In this document: in pieces, positions 56,160-64,000 of the stretch
Layout: every line of letters begins with the position of its first letter
How positions within the stretch are numbered: the stretch's first letter is position 1
Source: Elymus sibiricus
Taxonomy: Eukaryota > Streptophyta > Magnoliopsida > Poales > Poaceae
DNA: 64,000 nt
Reading direction: 5' to 3'
Assembly (NCBI GenBank): GCA_039707655.1
Contig: CM077665.1
Coordinates: 79,733,954-79,797,953 of the forward strand
Translations under genes and position numbers: made by a program
The notes under the pieces: model-generated
Told to the model about the DNA's origin: nothing
Seen by the model: the letters and a program-made list of their open reading frames with translations, nothing else
Database searches by the model: none

Positions 56160-56436
56160 GTGCGAAGAATATCATTAATGGAGCGAAGAGAGCGTTCAGC
56201 TTTACCGTTTTGAGGGGAGGTATAAGGACATGAAAAACGAAGAAGAATGCCTTGAGAAAGAAAGAAGTTGCGGTTTTGAGTGTTGTCAAATTCTCGACCA
56301 TTATCACATTGAATAAATCTAATTGGCAAGCCAAAGTGTGTAAGAACATATTGTCGAAAATTGAGAAAGATGGCATGTACTTCAGATTTAGCATGAATAG
56401 GAAAAGTCCAAATATAATGAGAATAGTCATCCAAAA
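56160..56436 (-). pseudogene. Copia integrase catalytic core
   Basis: Minus strand from the deletion point: LDDYSHYIWTFPIHAKSEV (first Asp), IRFIQCDNGREF (second Asp), SPQNGKAERSLRSINDILRT (catalytic Glu), then the CACTA junction. All three DDE residues are present. It is continuous with 52029 downward when the CACTA is removed. Confidence 0.88.
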
Positions 56437-56518
56437 CTTGGACTTTAAAACTAATAGAGATATATTACAATCCAAAACCGGCTGGCCATACTATCCGTAA
56501 CCGACCTATACTCTAATA
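56436..56518 (-). repeat. Truncated 5' LTR of the copia element
   Basis: First ~83 bp of the LTR (TATTAGAGTATAGGTCGG...), then a direct switch to integrase codons at CCAAGTTTTG. Confidence 0.8.
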
Positions 56519-56775
56519 GTTTTTCCTCTTTTCGTCTGAAAAGTAGCAAAACCAAAAGTTCAAACGGAACAGTTCAGTCAAGTTCCTTTTTTCTTCTTTT
56601 TGCAAAAACAATGTAGTTCTATATAAGCCGAGAAGATAAATACGTAGCTAGAATAATATGTTTTTGTTTTCTCCAACAACTGAATAGTAGGGCTTCTTTA
56701 ATTCACATAATTTCTACAAACCGAGAATAGAGGAAAACAAAAGCATCGAGTGACATGACATACTGAATACTATTA

Positions 56776-56892
56776 CCTCCATTTTAAATTATTTGTTTAG
56801 ATTTATCTAGATATGGATGTATTTAACATTAAAATGTGTTTAGATACATCCGTATCTTGACAAATCTAAGAAATTAATTCGGACGGAAGGAG
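56776..56892. mobile_element. Stowaway MITE
   Basis: CCTCCATTTTAAATTATTTG at the left and TTAATTCGGACGGAAGGAG at the right, with TA flanks. Confidence 0.7.
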
Positions 56893-57896
56893 TACATGAT
56901 TGTATTTCCTTGATTGTGCATTGTCAAAGAATGTTTCACATGAGGTTGGGTGGATGAAAATTTTCTACGAAAACTATTACAAACAAATGAATTGTAAATA
57001 AAAATAAATTCAAAATCCTATGAATAAAAAACAAGCCACAAGGAAAAACCCTAAGGATTAAAATCCATTAAAATACCCTGGGAATCATCTTGATCAAAGA
57101 GTCTCTTATGGGTTTTGCGGTACATATGTGTAATTTCATCGATCCATGAGCTTGATGTCACAGTTGTGCTGACAATATGACATCCCATACAACAATTTGA
57201 GGCAATGCATATGGAAAAGAACGTATTTTGTAAAGTGAAATAACCCAATAATTTGAAGGGAATTTTCTAGTTAACACTCCTAGTAATTTCTTGGCTAAAC
57301 ATTTGGTTCACGGTTATGCGAGTAGTTCATATGTACCCTCATTCATAAATCGCCACGTTTCTTTGATTCAACGACCACATCACTATGAGGGGGAGGGGGG
57401 CAACCTTAGTGGCCGCCCACCTCCTCCCGCCATGACCTCCTTCTCGCCGTGAGAATATGCCGTTGGGCAAAGCTCGCTTGGTGGACGATATCGACGGGGT
57501 CGTCTGCTTATCCTACGAAGGACCCTTCGGTTAGAGCAGCGTGATGGTGCATTGGATCTCGAGTAGCGGGGCGGCGACCTAGGTTCTCAAGGCGGTGGCC
57601 ATGCTACAACGGCTCTGGGGACAACAAGATGACTCGATTGAGGTACCCTTCGGCGGTGGATCAGGGCCTCGTCACGGGTAGGCCTTTCATATGTTCCTCC
57701 GCGGGAGACGGTGACATGCGTAGTGTCCCGCTAGATCATGGATCCGGCTTCGTTGGCACCACATTAGCGGACCGTGGTAGGAAAAGGTCTTGGCTAGCGC
57801 TTTACCTTCATTTGTTGTCGTTGGCGGCCACGGAGCAATCCTCCATTGATGTCGGTCGTACGGTGGCTCTATTGGCAATCGTGGTCTCATGTAGGC
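56893..57896. other. No gene recognised
   Basis: 57050-57250 carries a short minus frame without similarity. 57370-57896 is GC-rich, may be derived from a LINE or an old gene, and has no continuous frame I can name. Confidence 0.3.
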
Positions 57897-57911
57897 ATAC
57901 GGGGAGCAGCT

Positions 57912-59198
57912 AATAGAGGCCGGGGAAGTGAAATTCTCCCCCAATTTTTAAGATCTCCTAGGCGACCAGCGCCGCCGCCACTAGCCCACCGCCGTTCGCC
58001 TCCCTCCTCCCCTCCCTTCCACTCCCTCCCGGGTCGCCTCGCGCGGGGCGACTCCGGAGGCCCCTCTCCCGCCCTAGCGAGCCACCGCTTGATCTACTCC
58101 CCACGGCCGCTGCCGCCGTCTTTGTCGGTGGTGGCGGCCACACCCAGCCTGTCAAAGATGGGGGGTGAGGGCGGGCGTGCTCCGACGGTCTCCTACGCGC
58201 GAGGCGGGCCGTCACCGGGGCGGCGCATGTGGAACGAGGGTGGTGGCGGAGGTTTTCCATGGCGGCGCGTTGGCCGGCGACGGGGGCTCCTCCTCGCTGC
58301 GCGGTTCGGCCGGTTCCGGCGGAAGATCGCCCCTGATGCTACCGTCTTCTTCCTCGACTGGCCTGGCCGGTGAGGTTTGGAGCGGCAGATCCAACAGGGT
58401 GCCGGCGGGTGGCGTGGGGGCTACTAGCTCGGCTTGAATAAAGGTGGTGGTCCTAGGATTCCAATTCGCGCCAAGATGAGGATCTGCGCATCGATCTGGC
58501 TGGCGTGTCGTGTTCCGGAAGGCTCCGCCGGCGAACTCCCTTGGGCGATTCATGCCTGGAGATTGCTGGATCGGGTGGGATTCGGTCGTGCGCACCCATG
58601 TTTTTCTCTGGCCGTTTGGTTTCAGAGGGAGCGCTGCGAAGCTCTGCTGGCTGTTACCATCATGGGGTATGCTTTCTCGTTCCATGGTGAAGTCAGCTGG
58701 CGGAGAATGTCATGGAAGCTGAGATCTGAGGACTAGCAATGGTGATTCGAGTCTCTGTGGCGATGAGGAAATGGCTTGGTGATACGTGACTTGGAGCAGC
58801 GGCATCGGCACAGGAGAAATTCAGAGTCTAAACTTTCAGGGTGAAAACCCAAGGTCTGGCCTTATTTGGCGGTGCCTGCAATGGCCTTGTTGAAGGCATT
58901 GTTTTCGAGAGCGCGGACGTTCTCCAGGGTGAAAACCTATGATCTATGATCAGGGCGACGACGGCGCTTGTGCACTGTTTCTTTCTTGGAGGCGTCGCTT
59001 TTGGAGAAGATGGATTTCTGTCGGTGTTTGGTCCGCTGCTACAAGGAATGGACCATTGTAGCGGGACTTTTCTTTTTTGTAATTCTTCTTTCTTTTTTGG
59101 CTGTGTGTATCCGTATTGCCATTAGGGCACTGCGTTGTTGCAGAGGCTCTGTGTAATTGGTATCTTCGCGATATTAATATATTCCCTTTATCGAAAAA
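57912..59198 (+). mobile_element. Coding-less LINE derivative with 15-bp target duplication
   Basis: 1287 bp flanked by a perfect 15-bp duplication ATACGGGGAGCAGCT (57897-57911 and 59199-59213). The 5' part is a GC-rich leader (GCGACCAGCGCCGCCGCCAC). The 3' part ends GATATTAATATATTCCCTTT then ATCGAAAAAA, a 3' end I associate with Triticeae LINEs. No ORF1, endonuclease or reverse transcriptase is present. The copy thus consists of leader and 3' tail sequences, consistent with an internally deleted LINE mobilised in trans. Confidence 0.75.
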
Positions 59199-59213
59199 AT
59201 ACGGGGAGCAGCT

Positions 59214-60972
59214 CGATGTTGCCTATTGTCATTCGTCGATGAGTAAAGAATCGTTTCGTGAGGCAAAGGACCGCCATTCGAGACCGATTATTGCTCTCGG
59301 CAAAGCGGGACCTTGTTAAATGTGTTTTCTTTGTGCCATCATAGGTGCTGTTGCCGAAGATGAAAACTTCACCTCAGATGTTTAGGTCTTGTCTCATCAT
59401 AGGTTTACCATTGTTATCATCAATTATCACTCTGGTGTTAATCACTTTGGCATCTTACCTTACTACATGAAACTCAAAATACGGAGCCAACCCGGACCTT
59501 TATGTGCGTCTAAGGTGAAAATGACTGCTGCCAATTTTGGGCGGCTATGCATCCTTTTCACCGATGTTTCGTGGAAGTTTCCGCGGACGTTACATCAACA
59601 ATTTCACCACCGCACCATGACAATCAACTGCTAATTAAGTCTCTTCTCTTTGGGCCTCAGAAAACGTCCTCGTTTTTTCAACATCCATTAACCACCGCAC
59701 CATGAAATCAGCTGCCATCAGCTGGAAAATGACATCAAGGGAAACACTGGAATTAACTGTCCATTTCACATCATTTTCTACGGGACGTCCTTGTCACAGA
59801 TAAAGGTGGCAAGCTTTTTTTTTTTGTTTGAGGAAAAGAAAAACATTATTGATTTTCACACACATATATGCGTCAAACCAAGGACGTCATGGCCCAACTC
59901 TTTCAACGTCGAGATCATGCTAAATACGGGAAGGCATTGGAAGCATGCTTTGCTGCTCACTGGAAGTCTTCCGGCCGTGCACCGCGTCGCGCGCGGAGGG
60001 CAGCCCTTGGGTGCCGCGGAGAGCCCGCCGTGTCTCGGCAGTCGTCGACACCACAGAAAATTCTAAGCTATTCCGGGCGTTGCTTCCCATGATCGGGCTA
60101 TTTTATGTGCAGGCGGAGGGTCCGGCAAAAGATCGGGAGCAAAGAGCAAATTAGCAGTCGCATGCACCGGCACCGGCACCGGCCGCACGTCCTGCTATAG
60201 AAAATGCTGCATCGACGTACGTGCCGACATGTGTGTGTGTGTGTCCAGTGAAAGATCCGGCTCTGTTTCTAATTGTGGCGAGGTCGGTAGATGACGAAGC
60301 TGGAGCTCTGGAGATGTGACCCCGCGACAGACGGCCGGCGACCACTTGCATTCTACGGAAAAATCGTTGCCGCCGGCCGGCGTCCGTCGCCCGGCGTTGT
60401 GTTTTCAGCTGCGTGAGTATACACCGGAAGCTGCATGTGGGTCATACACCCGTAGACGGAACAGACGGAAGCTGCCCTCCGCGCATGCACCGGCAGTGTG
60501 AAACTTTGGACGCCGTGGCTGGCGTGTACTCATTTCACGGCTGCTGCATGTGCATGCCCGGTCCTTCCTTTGTTTGGCTCTCATCGGCCGGAAATATTCC
60601 ACCGGCCATCGTAAATTCTCACGTCGATCTACTGACTTGGTTGCAGCTTGACAGGAAGTTGCCGGCTTAATTCCGCTACGGAATGGTGACAACGAGACAA
60701 TTTTCGACGGTCGTAGCTGATTGCACAGTCCTCGCACCGGGTGGCGCATGCAGCTCTGAGCCGGACATCGCAGCGTGGCACTAGAAACACACGTACTACA
60801 CTGCAAAACACACACACACACACACATTTTTTTTAACTGTTCTATTTCTTTTTAAGATTACAATGGTTCTTCTTTTTTTAACCGGGCACACACTCCTTTC
60901 CATTAATTTTGCAACTAACGAGAATACATCAGTCTGTCATCGTCTCGACATGTCACAAAAATAAACAAGGAA
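59214..60972. other. Low-copy-looking DNA, no gene assigned
   Basis: Open frames at 59868-60092 (plus) and 60405-60827 (minus) have no recognised domain. (TG)n at about 60230-60243 and (CA)n at about 60809-60823 are microsatellites. Poly-T runs at 59815-59826 and 60827-60834 may mark retroposed tails. Confidence 0.35.
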
Positions 60973-61260
60973 GCAACGATGTTATTTTTTTTTGAAAAGG
61001 AGGATGACCCTCGGCATATGCGTCTGAAAGATGCATGCAGTCATTTTATTAATTATTCATAAAGACCTTACAAAGTAGTACTGTATATCAGAAAGTCTGA
61101 AACCACCATCTTAGCAACATGTGTTGCTATTTCTATCCACTTGATGAAGAGGTGCCGATAGTCTGAGCCTAATACCAAACAAACATCACACAAATGCCTA
61201 ACATCGAAAGCCGGATGCCCCAACCAAGTCACATACTGGGTTTAGGACGTAAACCGGTCC
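60973..61260 (-). mobile_element. LINE/retroposon 3'-tail fragment
   Basis: The T-run at about 60983-60992 followed by GAAAAGGAGGATGACCCTCG and a GCATGCAGTCATTTTATTAA segment resembles the minus-strand 3' end of Triticeae LINEs. No coding part can be followed. Confidence 0.4.
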
Positions 61261-61484
61261 GACGCACTCTCAGAGGTCGTTGACGCCATCTTCCACTGAT
61301 CCATCTTCAGAGCAGATACTAACGCATCAACCTTGCGAGGCCTGGCGTCGACGCCCCCACAGCGCCAGACAACGCTTCCTCCCCGCACACGCGGCCATCA
61401 TCACACATCCATCGTCGAATCCCTGTCGCATGCACGATGCAAAGATCTCCCACCGGTTGGTACACTATTGTCTCCATGCATGCT

Positions 61485-61622
61485 CTAGGGTTTTTGTGTT
61501 GAAGACGATCTAGGGCGCTACTGTGGTGCTAATGCGGAGATGCGGGAGAAACCATGGGCCCACTCACGAGAAGGGAAGGCAGTATGACCGGTGTGCCCGT
61601 GGTTGTAGTCTTAATTGTTGCC
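61485..61622 (-). pseudogene. Decayed copy of the CIPK promoter/5' UTR
   Basis: Matches 44735-44880: TTGAAGACGATCT-GGGCGC, then ATGCGG-GATGCGGG, GGGCCCAC, GGCAGTATGACCGGTG and TTGTTGCCG. Where the intact gene has CTATTTAT (TATA) this copy has CTAATG, so the core promoter is gone. No CIPK coding sequence follows on its downstream (lower-coordinate) side. Confidence 0.75.
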
Positions 61623-62540
61623 GGATTTTTTGAAACAAGGCAAAATCTTTGTCTTTTCATTAATTAAGCAAGGAATAATATGGCAGCAACATGTTTTTTT
61701 ACAAACGCCTATGGACGAGCCGACGCTGAAACCAATCAGCCGCCGCGGCATGCGACCTGCCAAGCTATCATGGAGCCATCCACGACCGGAGCAGCAGCCA
61801 TACCGGGTCACTGGCCAACCCGCGCCGTCCAGCGAGCTCCAAGTGTCGGAGCCGTCGGGCACGCACCCGCGCGTCCAGCCGCCGTAACAAGCACCAACCG
61901 CCACGGGCCACCACCACCGAAGGTCGATGCCCGCAGCCTCTGCGCTGACCCGTGTCAGCCGCCGGATGGGTGGCGCCCACCTCCACTGCTGTCGCGCGCC
62001 ACCCTCACCAGGAGATAGCCATGGCAAGGGCAACAGCCCATGACCCGCACCGCCGCGGCCCTCGTCGTCCGTGGGGAATGTAGACGAGGGCACCACCGCA
62101 TTTAAGCCGATCCAGACCCGGATGCAGCAGGCTCCCCGCCGCCACCACACGCACGATCCGCCACCACACAGCCATCCACGCCACCGCTGAGCCCACGCCG
62201 TCATGCTGCTGCACGCCGCCGAATGGAGCTACCACCACGGTGTCGCCAGGCCCCGCACGCGCCTGACTCCCCCGACGAGCAGGCCGCCGCGCGTCGCCCG
62301 CATCCGTGCGAAAGAGGAGAGAACCCCTGCCGCCAGTCACCACCAGGGGATTTGCCCCGGCGGCTCTAGCCGATGGTGGCGGGGGGGGGGGGGTGAAGGA
62401 GGGGAAGTGGGGCTAGAGACAGGAGATGGCGGCGCCGCCCGAGCCGCCTTGGGGGGACAGCGCAGGGGCGAGAGGAGTTGGTTTTCTTTAAAAAAAAAGG
62501 ACTAAGACGCAAAAGAAACAGTGCGACCATTGGATCTAGA
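61623..62540 (-). mobile_element. LINE derivative, GC-rich leader plus 3' tail
   Basis: On minus the 3' end reads GATTTTGCCTTGTTTC followed by an A-run; the LINE at 28195 ends with the similar GCCTTCGTTTCAAAAAAAA. The rest is GC-rich with an open frame (62204-61611) lacking any LINE motif. It interrupts the third repeat copy between the CIPK promoter relic and 62605. A clear target duplication was not found. A (G)12 run lies at about 62381-62392. Confidence 0.5.
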
Positions 62541-62604
62541 GACAATGGTCCTAATAATAAACCGTGATAAGAGAGAAAAAGGCACGACCATGTTCAATGT
62601 AGCT

Positions 62605-63476
62605 CCGTATTATAAATTATGCGTGGACCTTTCCAAAGTGTAAATAATGGTGTTTGTACCAGCTGCTAAAACGGCCCATGTTTGCTGTACGTGGAACAAG
62701 TACAGCATACCAAACAAGATAGAAAAACATCTAAATGGGGTTTACACACGAAAATTCAATTCTGAGCCGAATGTACTTACTTTCCAGCTCGAAACTCGGG
62801 TGGAACTGGCACACCAAACTCACAATAAACAGCAATATCCAGACGAGCAAAGAAAGAAGACAAATGTGTCAAAGTACACGCGTCTGAGATGCTGGTAGCA
62901 CGGACATTTGTGGATTGGAGGCCACATCCCGAGCCGAGAGACCGACACACACAGATTCGTCCAACATCTCCGCGTCGCAGAGCCCAGTACACGGATAAAA
63001 CTCGTGGCCGAGTCGCTCTGCCGCTCGCTCTCGGATATCACACTGACTGCGAAATCCAGTGCACGCATTGCCACAGGGTGGCAATAATGCAAGCGCACAC
63101 CGCAGTACAAATGCACCTCGAAGCAGACGTACCTGCAACTGGAAACGCACCATACGTCACGTGCCCAACAACCCAGCGCTTTTATTTGCGGTTTGGAGTT
63201 TCTTTTGGTTTCCGTCTTCGTCAAGGTCGTGCCGGTCCAGCGAGAGCAACACAAATTTCTACGGTTGTTCCCACCTCCGAGCCGAAGCGATGCAGGGACG
63301 GGAGATCGACCGTGACAGGGTTGTCCGTGCGGGGTACCGGAAAACGGGTTCTGCGTTGCCCAGGTGCAAGAACACGTGGTACGCGTTGGCTCACTTGTGT
63401 ACGCCCTCCCGTTGGGGAAAGACTTGGGACGATTTTACTATAGATTGCAACTTCCGGTGTAGCTGACTTTGTTCCG
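62605..63476. repeat. Third, partial copy of the CIPK-upstream duplication
   Basis: Matches 46057-46625 and 48110-49085: CCTTTCCAAAGTGTAAATAATGG, GCTAAAACGG-CCATGTTT, CACAGATTCGTCC, CTCCGCGTCGCAGAGCCCA, GTGACAGG-TTGTCCGTGC, and GGGTACCGGAAAACGGGTTC. It ends at TTCCGTAA, where a Harbinger-type element begins. Confidence 0.75.
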
Positions 63477-63479
63477 TAA

Positions 63480-64000
63480 GAGCATCTACAACCGGACCTC
63501 TCAAACACGCCTCATACGTCCGGACGGGTTGTCCGGTCAGTGTCCGGTCAAAAAAAGTTGATCCAGACGGACCCCTCAAACGGGCCTCAAACGCCCGGAC
63601 TGACCGGCACCCCCCATATCCAGCCCAAATATGGGACGGATATGGGGTGGCCCGGGCACGCCCGGGCGCGTCCGCCTGACAAGCCCGGCCCATCCCGACC
63701 CCACCCTGTCCCACTAAAAACCCTAGCTCACTCACTCTCGCTCTGTCCGCTCCTCTCCCCTCTCCGCCCGCTCCTCTCCCCCCGCCGACGAGCATGTCGA
63801 GCTCCGGCAGCGCCTCCGGCGACTCCGATCCGGAGTACAAGCCGGCTCTCCGCATCGCCTTGGAGCGGTCCAAGGCGGAGACCGGAGGCAGCTCCGGATC
63901 TGGAGCGTCCTCGCAGTCGCCCGCTCCCCGTCGGCGCATTTCGAACGCCGGCGCTGGCCCGTCCCGTGCCATGGGCAGCAGCGACCGACGGCCAGCCCAG
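63480..64000 (+). mobile_element. Harbinger-type element, left end (runs off the window)
   Basis: Starts GAGCATCTACAACCGG after TAA (63477-63479), the same terminal pattern as the MITE at 39800. CCGGAC-rich subterminal repeats follow (GTCCGGTCAGTGTCCGGTCA). It contains the start of an ORF at 63794. Confidence 0.65.
63794..64000 (+). CDS. Partial ORF in the Harbinger-type element, product unknown
   Basis: 69 codons open from ATG to the window edge: a Ser/Gly-rich start (MSSSGSASGDSDPEYKPAL), then RIALERSKAETGG and a basic PAPRRRI patch. The ATG follows a CT-rich leader with CACTAAAAACCCTAGC, resembling a plant 5' UTR. It could be ORF1 (Myb/trihelix-like DNA-binding partner) or the transposase of a Harbinger element, but no domain is visible yet. 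Confidence 0.45.
   Translation, partial: MSSSGSASGDSDPEYKPALRIALERSKAETGGSSGSGASSQSPAPRRRISNAGAGPSRAMGSSDRRPAQ

Larger units (their letters stand above)
49676..56518 (-). mobile_element. Ty1-copia element with 148-bp LTRs, internally deleted, split by a CACTA
   Basis: The perfect 5-bp target duplication GTTTT lies at 49671-49675 and 56519-56523. On minus: a truncated 5' LTR (56518 to about 56436), then directly the integrase core, the CACTA insertion, the rest of integrase, reverse transcriptase, RNase H, the purine tract GCGGGGGGA, and a full 3' LTR (49823-49676). LTRs start TATTAGAG, not TG, and end CA. Without the CACTA it is about 2.7 kb: the rest of the 5' LTR, the primer site, gag and protease are gone. 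The deletion joins LTR CCAAGTTTTG to the same bases at the integrase codons. It cannot move by itself. Confidence 0.85.

Noticed and set aside
61611..62204. 197-codon minus open frame
   Set aside because: Trp/Gly/Arg-rich translation of a GC-rich LINE leader joined to its 3' tail; no LINE protein motif.

Overview
This window looks like intergenic and genic DNA from a large-genome Triticeae grass (wheat, Aegilops, barley or rye type). The evidence is the element set: Angela/WIS/BARE-type Ty1-copia LTRs, Stowaway and Harbinger MITEs, a SMART-class mini LTR element, a CACTA transposon with TTTGCCGTCTGC subterminal repeats, plant LINEs and one intronless plant CIPK gene. There are no prokaryotic signals. 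The only clearly intact host gene is a CBL-interacting protein kinase (43238-44557, minus).

Layout. 1-11983: a degenerate Angela-like copia element (5' LTR outside the window). Its gag is split by a complete, apparently coding-less, GC-rich LTR element (868-6659, 5-bp target duplication GTAAT). 11984-12960: remnant of an older LTR. 12960-19290: AT-rich DNA without a recognisable gene, holding a Stowaway MITE, a triple heat-shock-element-like repeat and an (AT)n tract. 19290-28194: an ancient, diverged repeat array with LINE scraps, a truncated CIPK duplicate and a 271-bp SMART element. 28195-39156: one minus-strand LINE with a 13-bp target duplication. It was later split by a solo Angela-type LTR (29219-31113) and by a 6.46-kb Mutator-like element, MULE (31304-37766). 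Removing each insertion plus one target-site copy rejoins the LINE reading frame.

The MULE is the most interesting object. Between ~220-250-bp terminal inverted repeats it carries a MuDR-type DNA-binding ORF without a visible DDE core, a multi-exon plant-mobile-domain (PMD) gene with one in-frame stop, a 196-aa minus-strand gene, and an intact four-exon gene of 292 codons with B3-like segments. Just upstream of the TATA box of the 196-aa gene are five exact TTTCCCGC (E2F consensus) sites at about 28-bp spacing.

39157-49370: flank of the LINE insertion, MITEs, the CIPK gene with its TATA box, then a ~2.15-kb sequence in tandem duplicate upstream of CIPK. A third partial copy with a decayed CIPK promoter lies at 61485-63476. 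49676-56518: a copia element with very short (148 bp) LTRs, a 5' internal deletion and a 4.13-kb CACTA transposon (52030-56159) inside its integrase. The CACTA has captured exons of a calcium-dependent protein kinase and of a PP2A B'' regulatory subunit. 56519-64000: a MITE, a coding-less LINE derivative with a 15-bp target duplication, further LINE tails, the third repeat copy, and the start of a Harbinger-type element with an ORF running off the end.

All domain and family calls come from reading translations and motifs by eye. No database search was possible, so family names are recognitions rather than search results.
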